Shown here one piece after another: positions 1 to 12,000 of a stretch of DNA of 64,000 bases (the stretch's first letter is position 1; each line of letters opens with the position of its first letter). Below the pieces are notes generated by a model. That model saw nothing but the letters and a program-made list of their open reading frames with translations. It did no database searches and had not been told where the DNA came from. The position numbers and the translations under genes are program-made. The stretch lies in assembly GCA_051294375.1 (NCBI GenBank), contig CM119269.1, positions 10,227,056-10,291,055 of the forward strand. The letters run 5' to 3'. Source of the DNA: Paraspadella gotoi (taxonomy: Eukaryota > Chaetognatha).

Positions 1-1692
1 GGTCCAGTTATCGGTGGTGACGCACTGAATACGACAACGCCGGCACATATAATATCGAAGCACCTCCGCCGGTCGCCGCGCCTCCGAAGTGTAATGCATC
101 AGCAGCCTATCCTGGTCTTCGGTGACCGAGGCCGACGAGCCGACAGAGGAAGCCCCGGGATGAGTAGCGTCGTCGAGCGCCGCTTCAAAGACGCGGGTCA
201 AGACGGAAGTAGGAAGTTCGTCCGCAAAGTCATCGACCGGGGGTCCGTCTCCGCTTTCCGACGGGGAGAGTTGCCCTAAACGGCGGTAGGGAGAAAAACG
301 TTAAAAAATTGCATTAAGAGTATTCAAGTTTCCAGCTCGTCGTTTTTCTTACCCGTCGAACTTGTCGTCGAAGTTTCGTTGGAAAAAGTCATCGCCGACG
401 GAGGAAAGGTCGAGATGAAGTTGGACGGGGAGATGGTGAAATAACTCAAAAATCCCCCTATGAGGAAAAGAGCGAAAGACTTTTAAGAATAAAGAGGAGT
501 AAGGAATTTTCCGACAGCGGGCGCTCAGGGATTTGCACCAGCAGAGAACATCCTATGTGTTTAAAATGTTTATGCTAGCACCATCACACTTATTCATTTT
601 CTATTTCTCTTTACCCCTGGGTCCACCCTCGGATTTTCGAGACTCGTCCAGCGCTTTCATCTCGTCGTACGTGAGGCGAGCGCTGACGCGGTCGCGCAAT
701 TCAGCAGGGAGATCATCGATGCGACGCGGCAGGAATGAAGAGGATCGGACGTGCAGTAGTCGCGTCGCTAGGGAGCAGTCATGGCGGAGTCGTGCGTTCG
801 CATCCTCGAGTTGACGAACGCGAATCGTGGTCGACTGAAGAGAGAGAAATTGTTTGTGAATATGAACTTAGTCTTACCCCAATTTTCCCTCCGCAAACTA
901 CTTTAAGTTCGGCGTCCAACGAGCGAACAAGCGCTTGAAGACATGAGTTTTTCCCGTCAACTTCGTCGGCTTTCGAAAGAATTTTCTCTTCCAGCATCTG
1001 GTTAACGCGTTGCATTTGTCGATGACTCTCCAACAACCGATCGTATTTGTCGCGGTGTGAGCGCAACTCCGTCTTAAAGGGTTAACCACGATGTAAGAGA
1101 GGTCACGGGGAAGCTGAGATTTTTTAAAAAGTTTGTCTCGAGACGATAAACACCTGCAACTTTTTGGCTTCATTCTGTCCGCGTTGACGGCTTTCGATAA
1201 GCGCATGTTCCAATTTTTGTACGTGTTCGTTGTTCTGCTTAAGACGGGCATTGAGGACCTCGATCTGATGCTGAAGATCGAGATTCGCGGTAGTCGTGAC
1301 GAGATGATGATGGTGATGATAGTGAGTCGTCGTTTTGGCGGGAGGAGACGATGTAGTAGAAAAAGATGGTTTTTGGTTAGCCAATTCCGAGTCCTTGTCA
1401 AATTCCTTCAAAGAGAAATGTGGTGAATTCATGTTGTGAATTTTATATCATATAAAATGTAGGAGAAAAAGTAAATTAATTACATCAGTTAATAATGCTA
1501 AAATAATTTAAATAATGCTAAATTGAATTATAAATTCACACGTCTTTTACTTGCATAGTTGAAAAGAGAAATGGGTGTGAGTTAAGAAACTATTAAAGAA
1601 TGGAATGTGAAAGATTAAAGAGCGTGGAAATCTTTTTTTCCATCTCTTTCATTCCTGGGTGAAAAGCATACTGCCATTAAAAAAAGTAAACA

Positions 1693-1752
<60 letters not shown>

Positions 1753-2276
1753 ATAAAAAAATTCAGTATAGTAATAATCGAGGACATTTAAAAATCAAGA
1801 ACGAAAAGGCACAAGTTGGAATCGCGGCAAAAACCACAAGGAGCTACGAATCACCTTCAGCACACAAAAGGGACAGAGGAAAAAAAATGCTAAGTAATTA
1901 GCGAAAGCCATCGACTCAAACAAGAGAGAAAAATGGGAAAGAAAGAAAAAAAAACGAGGCTGGCTTTTTCGGTCAGTGGCAAGTATGAAATGCAATAAGT
2001 TGGTACGAGGGTACTAATGAGAATTTTTTTTAAATATTTAAATGGAAACTAACCAACGAATCTAACCCTTCTTAATTTTTATATCTTTCAACGTAAAGTG
2101 TATCAAGGGTCTGGACTAGTTTAGATAGAATATTTTGTTACCAAAAAGAACAACAAAAAGTTACTAGCTTCACTAAAGTTAGTCACCTTGGATACTTTCC
2201 CGCAAACGGAACACGGGCAACCGCATCTTTGGCAAGCGTTCAAAGTGGAAGAATTAGAAGGCGAATGTGAATCCAT
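1..2276 (-). CDS. TJAP1/PILT-like coiled-coil protein, 3' end missing
   Basis: Six exons in phase: 2187-2276, 1154-1405, 902-1072, 615-834, 353-457 and 1-275, which is open to the edge (371 codons seen). Human TJAP1 (PILT) is a tight-junction and Golgi-associated coiled-coil protein related to BEGAIN. The match covers the long coiled coil (about residues 75-200: DKYDRLLESH, NQMLEEKI, LVRSLDAELK) and the conserved block after it (LEDANARLRHDC, then DDLPAELRDRV, against LEELNERYRLDC and ADLPCELQDMV in human). The N-terminus has a compact cysteine motif, CQRCGCPCSVCG, and a His run. The last visible exon is Ser/Asp-rich and ends near another CRRCRIQC cluster. The start at 2276 is the first ATG of an exon ending in a good donor, and the next exon has a strong pyrimidine-rich acceptor. 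An alternative start is ATG 1432, which follows an in-frame stop. Family assignment is fairly sure; the first exon is less so. Confidence 0.72.
1697..1748. repeat. (GA)n microsatellite
   Basis: About 26 uninterrupted GA units lie in the first intron (1406-2186) of the TJAP1-like gene. I see nothing else in that intron. Confidence 0.97.
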
Positions 2277-3033
2277 AATACCTGTCAACCCCATTTGACG
2301 CTAGGTATTTATTTTTAATTGCGCAAAATTTGAGATTTCAAGTAGTTCGAAAACGATTGGTTCATTTAAATGTTTTATCTCACTATATTGACTAAAGGAT
2401 AACAAATACTACAATTGTAAAATGATAACAAACTTCAATGATCCAAATAATAAAACAGAAATGGCTACTTGATAAATTTGGTGAAAAGTGTATCACAAAG
2501 GGTGCGATGATATATACTAATTTTATATGTTAATTCCATGAAACATTTATTCAACGAAAAGCGCGTGATATCACAATCGCTAAGAAACCGCCGTAAAAGC
2601 GGGAAAAAAGGAATAAAATTGGGGGGTTGTGATTGTCCGAAGAAACAATAAATACTCACATTTTCTTTGTTCAAATGCTATACATATTACATAACCTTTA
2701 AGTAATAATACACAAACTAAGGGCGGCATATAGAAAATCTTACAGATATAATGGACGGATTAATAATCACCAAAGTAAAAATCTAACTATATATATATAT
2801 ATGTTAAGGCACAAAGATTAAACGCTCTAAGAGGGGAAGTAGATCAAAAACTAGAATATATTGCTTTCATTGATCAGAAAATATCAGTATTCGCGAACAA
2901 TAGCTTAAAATCGAAACTAGAATCAATTGAATCATTTAAAAATGAAATGGTAATTCTTTCTGGTGGAAGTTCAGCGCTAAAATTTCTTAAATGACCCATT
3001 CCGGAAAGTAGTCTGTCATGCGAGTTAAATTAT
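2277..3033. other. AT-rich intergenic spacer
   Basis: This separates two genes that both read on the minus strand: the EPS8 stop codon lies just above it and the TJAP1-like start just below. It must hold the EPS8 3' end and the promoter of the TJAP1-like gene, but I see no convincing TATA box or other motif. A short (TA)n run lies near 2790. Confidence 0.6.
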
Positions 3034-6000
3034 TCAGCCCATAGGCTCCGAAGCAAGGCTGCCACCATCAATGCTGGCCTTTGGTGTGGGAGGATCGAAG
3101 TCGGGTGGGGCCTCTAGAAACTGATCGCCACCTTAAGGAAAAAAATAGTTGTTGGCTAACACTGTGTGCGTTAAGTTTGTATTCAAGTAAATAATTTCGG
3201 ACCTGATTTGGCAGTGGAATCGACCTGATGCTTGCGATGATTTAAAATAGCACGTAACTCATAAGAAGACATCGTAGTGTAACCGCAGAGATTTTTTTGA
3301 ACAGTCAGCTGAGAATCAAGCCGCGATCCTTTTGTATTAAAATAAAATGTATTTTAACAAAGATAAAAATAAAAAGATATGATAATTTAACTACATAAGG
3401 AAAAATGAGTGTGGGAACGAAAAAAGTAATACGCACCTTCATCCTTTCCAAAAAATTCGATAAATTCTTTTTGCTTCAAGGTGAATAGGCTTAGTCCAGT
3501 TTGACCCTGAAGACATTTTAATAGAATCAAATGAATCAAATAAAATGAAATTAAACCTAATAACATACTGATTTCATATAAGAAACATTGTAATAATTTG
3601 TGGTTTATGATTTAGATACTGAAAGAATTTATCATTCACAAACTTCGAAATATCTGCAACGTAAAAAATCGCGGAAAAAAAAGTGACAGACCAAGAAGCT
3701 CTATTTAACTATTAATGAAATTTGCAATAAATTTTCATCGCCGTTCCTTGTTACCTGTAATGCTTGACGGACCCGAGGGGAAAAACCTTTCGTTTCCAAC
3801 CACTTTTGAACTTCCTCTTCAGAACTTTCTTGAGATATGTAAAGTACGGGAACCTAAATAATGATTAATTAGAAAAAATTAATCAAGTATAAGTATTGAG
3901 ATTATTCATATAAACTATTCAATACTCAACTCAAAACTGTCCATTGCACCAAACGTTATTCGTATTATGGCTTGTGACAAACAGCTGCAGCAGCAACAGC
4001 AAACCCGACACTCATAGAACAAATTAATTGGATTACCTCTTTTGCTCCGTCGGTAAACGGCTTCCCGGTTCTTCCGCCGTTGCTCATTTTTTTCTTGAGT
4101 TCATCGTTGACCGCGTCCTGACCCGATCTATTACCACCTCCGCCGACCGGGCTCATTTGAGCTCCGTGGGCCTGGTTACGAACATTGGCGTCGAGCAGGG
4201 CAAAAGAATTGTTATAAATTACATAACAATTGAGCCGACTTAAATACGACATGCTAGTTCAACAATAAAATATCGGCAATAGATTTTAAAAGTTCGGGTT
4301 GATAACAATATTCGACAAAAAGTAAAACATCCTTTAAATCTGTCATACTCATAGTGTAAAGCGGATTGAGAAGGAAATGCAGAACAAGTTAGAAAATATG
4401 GATGAATTAAACTTTTAGTCAGAATTTAGTTGCCACGCCCACCCCATAATAAGCTGAGCAAATATTGTTTAAATGTAAAAGAAACGGATTTTCATCCTAA
4501 AGAATTAAGTTGGAGATTTGAGAGGTAAAAACGGTTCACTCGATATAGAGACAATGTCATTTTCTTTCATTATCGTTTCTATTTTCCATCTTGTTCCAGT
4601 GAAAGGTTTGCGCCAGGCAAAGAAAAAGTGAGACTTTAAAAACTAGAAGGGAAATGTTTGCACTAATTCAGCCGAATCTTAGTTCGGCAAGTTTTCTTGA
4701 GCGTACTAAACGATAGGAAAGTGACACAAAAGAATAGGAAGTATGATATTAGTCAGTTTTAGTTAACGTAAAACATCACCGTAGGGGTTATTTTTTCGGG
4801 GGTAAACAAACCAATTCTCTGTTAGTTTCTCTGGAGTGAAGCCATCTTAAGAGTAAAACTAATGTATTTACCATGACAAGTACCTGCACAGATCTTAATT
4901 GCCCCTTTGCGGCCAAAACAGCAGCGGCGTGGCCTATGCTTCCAGATGGATCTAAACGACTGGAAGATCGAGAATCAGAGGGCGGCGGTGGCGGAGGCGG
5001 GGGAGGTGGGGTGGCCGAGCTGGCGCGCGAGTCTCGCACAACTTTCAAAATGGTGTTCGGGACGTAACCCTCTTCGCCCCGCCAATTTCGTACCTTGCGA
5101 AGAAAAATGGTTTATAAATAATAATATAATAAATGATAAAATAAAACATTTTTTTATTGATTCACATTTTTTTCCACCCACCCCTCCCCCCCCCCGTTTC
5201 ATTAGCAAGGTTTAACTTTCACCGAGTTTTGACTTCATGCATAAAATAGAACTAATTGTAATTTCATTGTAATTTATTGTATATTTATAATCATGATTTA
5301 TTTACTCCCGTCAAATACGCTCACTTTCCACCATTGTTTGGAGTCGTCGATGAGTTCGACGACTTCTGATTTGCGAACCGTCAATTCCTTGACGTGATTG
5401 GACCGCCTATCAAAAACCGCTTCGTAGACGCGAGCGCCGTGAGAGAGAAGGCTTTCCTCCAGATCCTTGAGAATGAATGCATAATGCCTATATTAAACCT
5501 AAAGACCTACAAGGCTCAATTATTTCTTTCCGATTTCTTTAACGATGAAAAAAAATATTAAAACTTTTAGTCGGTCAGTCGGTCCGCCAACTCAATCTTG
5601 TCGGGCATTCACTTATAACATATCAAAACATCGAATATATTTTACTATTTGAACACCAATTGCTCATGAGTGGATCGGGCGATTGACCTTGAATTTTGTA
5701 TGTGGGTACTGGGTAGGAAAGTGTGTGATTAAGTTTCCATGGAATTGTCTGGGTGGAAATGAGTTTAAATGGAAAAAACAAAAAACCTGTTTCACTAATT
5801 GATTATGCTTCTTTTTCCTTTTATATTAAATGTAAATATAGGATGTATTAATTAATCAATAAACAATAACTAATCAGTCAATCAATAAAGTCAATCGTTA
5901 TCGGCATTATTCTCATCGTCATTGCTTTTGTCGTGGTAAGTGACGAAAAGACCTAAAAACAAACATTTGGGATCAAATTAATTAATTGCTTAATTAATTG

Positions 6001-9000
6001 CCTAATTAATTAATTAATATGAATAATTTTATTAATTACCGATAATGATCGTAGGCAGGTCTGAAAATGTTTGCTCAAACTTGTTCTCCTATCACCCTCC
6101 ATATTTCTCCAAAATTTTGTAATTTCTTATTACACTAAATTAGTGTAAATTATTACATTCATCACAGATTACATTATAAAGATTACCAACCAGAATCGTC
6201 AAGTTAAAGGTATTTTAAATGATAATGGGTATAAACAAATATGAAACATATCCACAAGCATATCATTAAATACTCTCTAGGTTAAAACAACCAATTATTT
6301 TTAATATTATATGAACTGTGCAGCACTGACTTTCTGTAATTTCATAACTACATACCACATAGAAATGCGGTCATGTGATAACAAAAATATTCATATGTAC
6401 TTAATGCGGAAGTATCATTTTATGATAACTTAATTTTCGGTAAAATATCATCAACGATAATGATATGAAATAGGTATACTAACGATATAATATATATAGG
6501 ACAAGCACATTATCAAGGTATCATGTAACACATTGCACAGTGCATGCAAGTATGCATATTAAGCATCTCATCGTACACAACTTTGTAACAAAATGATTGA
6601 GAAGTATTAAACTTATAAACACTTAAAACATTAGGATTGACCAATCGACGGACCAACAGAATAAACCGAAAACAAGTCGGATCTGCCCATTATCGGTAAT
6701 TAATTAATTAATAATTAAATTATTCAAGTTAATTAATTTGATCCCAAATGTTTGTTTTTAGGTCTTTTCGTCACTAACCACGACAAAAGCGATTACGATG
6801 AGAATAATGCCAATAACGATTGACCTGACTGACTTATTAATTAATTATTGATTAATTAATTGACTAATTGATTAATTAACTGATTATTTATTTGATTTAT
6901 TAAAACATACAAAAGGAAAAAAAAGCATAATCAATTATTGAAACAGGTTTTTTGTTTTTTTCTATTTAAACTCATTTCCACTCAAACGATTCCATCGAAA
7001 CTTGATTTCCTGCTCAATCACACACTTTCCTACCCACACAAAATTTAAGGTCAATCGCGCCATCCACTCAAGAGCAATTGGTGTTCAAATAGTGAAATAT
7101 ATTTTTTTTGTTTTTTCCATTTAAACTCATTCCATTCGGACGATTCCATCAAAAATCCATATCCAGCTCTATCAAACACTTCCCTACCCACACACAAAAT
7201 TTTATTCCAATCCATCCATCCAATCACGAGTAATTGGTGTTTTTTGTCTAAGGTGAGACGGACGATATTCTGACATGATATAAGTTAGTGCCCGACAATA
7301 TTGAGGGGGCGGACCGACGGACCGACAAAGTGAATTATAGAGTCGGGATCTGTTGATAAGCAGATCCAACTAAAAATATTGGCAAATATTACTTTCGCCG
7401 ACCGGGGTTTTGTCGTCTTTTGAAAAACCACTTAAAAATACTTATTTCTAAAAAAAATGAAAAACAAAAATTATTACCCAATTACCCTAACCCTAAACCC
7501 TCTTAACCCTAAAAACCCCCTAATTCTAAACCACCCCTAAAAACCCCCCTAACCCCGGTTGGCGAAAGTAAATGCCAAAATATTAGCGACGCAACTAAAA
7601 ATAGAAAACGCTGGTCCTCCGCACCTGCATCCTCTGAGCAAAGGCCCTCAACAGCCTTGGATCCTGCCTCAGTTCATCGAAGACTAGAACAGAAAGTTGA
7701 TTTTCGATTTCCGACTCTGTTTTGGGCGGAATGACTCGGTTGGCGGACTCGGGCGGTGGAGGCCGCGAGGGGGGAGAACCGACAGGTTCACCACCGCGAT
7801 TCGCGCCTGTTGTGTGGATGTTGCTCTCGTAAAGGGAATAATTACGGTCGTTATGAGGACTTCGCGGAGGCGCGCTTTCGTAATCGGTGATGGAACGTTC
7901 GCGACGCTGTTCATTCGATCTGGAGGAAAAAGAGTGGTTACGCTTGTTAGAGAGCAAAGAACAACTTTAGTTAGGGGTAGCCCTACTCGATCATTAATGA
8001 GAAACTCATAATATCTAATAGGCCGAATAAAAAGGGGGAATGGATAATTTTTTTGGGGATTAAGGTCATATTGTATGATTGTTTTTATCATGAGGATATG
8101 ACTAGTATGACTACCTTGTAGAATCGTATGTTCTGATAGGGATACAAACTGGGGATAGTTTGTATGTAATTTTTCTAATGTAATTTTAAAGTATATGTTA
8201 AAATATTTTTTGAGTTTTTTGATATTTTTCTAAGTTTCTATTCATATTTCTATATCATTTTTTAAGTAAAATAGAAAGGTCAGTTGGGAACCTATAAACT
8301 TCTTAACTTCTATTTCTTAATATATATTTTTTTTCTTTGTTGTATCAAACCACGGTAAGGTTTGGTTAAGCGTGGTTGGGGTAATATTCGAACTACTTTT
8401 TTTTTAAATTATTTTTCGATAAGCGGGTCAAAAATAAAAAAAACTATAAAAAATCATAATCTTTCCATGATTTTATCTGTTTTTTAATATTTTTGTTAAG
8501 CAAGGTAATCATTTTTTAAAGCTGTAATTATATTTTTTGTTTAAATTTTTTTGCTTTATCAGAATCTATCTAAAAAATTTTGGTTTTCAAAAATCTTTTT
8601 TTCATCATATAAGACAAGATAGCTTATTTATTAAATGAATGAATAATTTTATATTGGTTGTACCAATTTCATAGTAATATAATAATTTTAATTAGGCGAG
8701 TACCCTCAGAAAAAAACATTTTTGACAAAAAAAATTTTGATACTATAATCTATGCTGACAATAGATTTTAATGCTGTATACATTAGCATTTAAATTTGAT
8801 CGGCAATGGCTACTTTCGTCAATAGTCATACTCGTCCTGCTTCATCCTCCTTTGAGATTGTGCCCGTGCGACTTCCGCAACAGAAGACGAAAGTCTAGAA
8901 GATATTTCCACTAAAAAAAATAAAGAAATATTAAATATCCGCAAATAAAAATAAATAGCAACAAAAGAAAAATATATCTAAACCCAATAGTGCAATAGTT

Positions 9001-12000
9001 AATATTTGGATAAATAATATCTGTCGAATATTCAATTATAGAATATGTATCCGATCTTACTCTTTTGATCCTCTTGGTCTAAGTAGATGCTTGGATTTGG
9101 CTTCCAACCGTCATCGAAAACAGGAAAGTATGGAGCCGCATAGCCCGTCCATCGATCTTTACTTACGTACCAAGTCTCCCCAAGCGACATCCACAAGTGG
9201 TGCTCGCGAGAAGTCAAGCAATTTGACAGCAAGTCTGACAGAATATACAGAAGGCTTAATATTAATTATTATAAAATGTGGTACCCCTTTTTTGTGACCA
9301 GAATCTGTTCCCACCCAACTACCGGATCGAATTTCATGAAATTTTACATTTAGAGTTCTAATGACAATATAAATGGAACTATCCAGGCGAATTTTAATAT
9401 TCAGCCCCTGACAAGAGATACAGGGCCCTGGGCAGGCTAAATTTTTCTTTTTCATTTTTTAGAATTTTTTTAGTAGAATCAGGTTCTTTGATGTTTTAAA
9501 CATAAAAATATTTTTTAAAACTAAAATTAATAATTTTTTTGCTAATTAATCGGTGTTTGAAGATGCATGGTTCATCGTTTTTCTCCAAATTTTCCAGAAT
9601 TATTCCAAATCTGACTTGAACAGCTGATGTTCATGAAGCTGAAACTTATGGTAAACTAATATTTTTGTGGAAATAAATACAATTTTGTGGAAGAGTAAAC
9701 GTCTGGGCAACTGTTCAAAAAAAAAAAAAAAAAAAAAAAAAGTTTTGACTATTTTTTGCCCTTATGAGTGACCCCTACCGGGCCCCATATCTCGGCTCAG
9801 GGGTCAAATATTGAAATTCGCCTCAATATTTCAATCTGTATTCACATAGAGATCGTTCATACAAAATTTCATTAAAATCTATTAAATAGTTTTCTCGGAA
9901 CGTGTTCTGGTCACAAAAAGGGGTACCACATTTTATAATATGAAGCCTTCTGTATAATATACAGAAAGATTTATATTATAAAATGAAGTTGAGGTTTTTT
10001 GTGAACAGAATCTGTTCCGCAAAATCTACGAGATCCAATTAATTGAAATTTGATATAAACGATCCCTATGTAAATACAAATATAACTATCGAGGCGAATT
10101 TAAATATTTGACCCCTGAACCGAGATATGGGCCCCGGGGAGTCACCCAAAGGGGCAAAAAAAATGATAATTTTTTTTAAAAACATACGAGACGTTTACTC
10201 TTTCACAAAAACGTTTTTATTACTATGGCAACAGCCTCAGTGAGGACTCGTCTCACTGGCGCGGTTACCCTAGGACGGTCTCGCTTTGCCAACGCAGAGA
10301 GAAGTTGTTTGGACTGTGGATGGAACACAACGCCTGGGATGGTTCGTTCCACCTCTGAGCCAATGGGATTGGCTGAACGATGGTGGATGTGAGGCGGTGT
10401 GAATATACCACCACATTATCTTAATTTTTTGGTTCAGATTTTGAATATTCTGGAAAATTGGAAGTAAAACAATTTTTAATTAGCAAAAAATTAACTTAAT
10501 AAAAGGGCTTTATTAAGTGTTTAAGATGCTACTAAAAGAAAGAAAAAAACTTTTTAGCCTTCTTTTGGTCCGCCCAGGGGTCCAGGCACAGGGCCCTGTA
10601 TCTCCACTCAGAGGTTGAATATCAAAATTCGCCTCGTCATTAGAACACTGCGTAAAATTTCATAAAATTCGATCAATTCTGGTCACACGATCCCACTTTA
10701 TAATATGAAGCTTCTGTATTCAATTAAAAATAAAATTCTTTCATCATGTCTCGTGTTTCACTTCGTAATTAATGGTATTTATTACATTCTTGCTTAAAAA
10801 CTATTCTCACCTACTGCTTCCTTTATGAGCAACGGCGATACTACACCGCTTCCTAGCGGAACACCAGTCTTCGGATTTTTTGACGCTTCCATAACGAGCG
10901 ACAATGGTGTGAAGAGAAAATGAACCAATTCAGGAGAATTCGGATTGTGTATGTGGGGCTGTGTGAAATATAAAAATAATTTTAAGTAATATCTAAAGGC
11001 CTTGTAAAATATTCTTAAATATTGCCCGTTTCGTCACCATTGTTATTATATCATTATCCCCACCACTGGTCCTCCCAGTTATTTATGAAATTCTTGGTTA
11101 ACTAATGACCAACCTTGAGTTTTGCCAAAAGGTTGAAACAGAGTTTGAATTTCTTAAAAACTTTCTCAAATTCGGGCTCTTGTGGTGGAAGCGTCTGCGA
11201 GAGCAGCTGTTCTATTGCGTCCTTGTCCTTCTTGCTCTGGCGGTGAAACCCGGATTTTTTCTTTTTTTGACGATTTTCCAACTCTTTGTAGGCCTCGGAA
11301 ACGCGCTGAATAAAAGGAGAAAAATATTCAGAAAAATATTCAGATAAAAATATACTGCTGCAAGAAAGTTAACAGTTCTGGAGATGATACGTTGGATATA
11401 TCCTGCTTCTCTATCCTACATTTTCACTTATCAGGGAAATTGCATTGCAGTAGTCATTATCATTTGTCTTGATTTTCAAAAAAATTTTTAAATATTTTGT
11501 AAAGAAATGGGCGCTAAAAAATTTGACACGTTATGAAAAAAGCATCAGTTATAGGAGTTGCCATTAGATTTTTTTAACATTCATGATATCGATCGAACGA
11601 AAAATGAACCGTTTTTGTGCTGTAAGCACTTTGAAGTAAGTTCCATTAGAGCTGGACCTACCTGTATGATTAAGTACACAGACCTGCAACCTGGCGACGA
11701 ATGATTCAATGTCGTCGAAGCATTTGTTAAGCATGGTGACATCGTGGTCGACTCGTTCAACTTCGTTCGGCTCTCGAAGAGCGCCATCGACCCGAGGCTT
11801 AGTTCCAGAGAGGGCCGTATCATCACCGACATCTCGCAAGGTCGTTGACACGCTGGGGTGAGAGCCAAAGGGAGAGTAGAAGCGGGAACGGCGTGAAATA
11901 GTGCGAGGACGACGCACAGGAGAAAGCATAATTCAATATTGATATATTGACCAAATTCAACCTTAAAGCCTTTTATGTACAGCCCAGATTTGTCAATAAA

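Noticed and set aside
7470-7560. Interstitial telomere from chromosome fusion
   Set aside because: The CCCTAA-like repeats are enclosed by the same inverted ends as copies elsewhere, so they belong to a repeat family.
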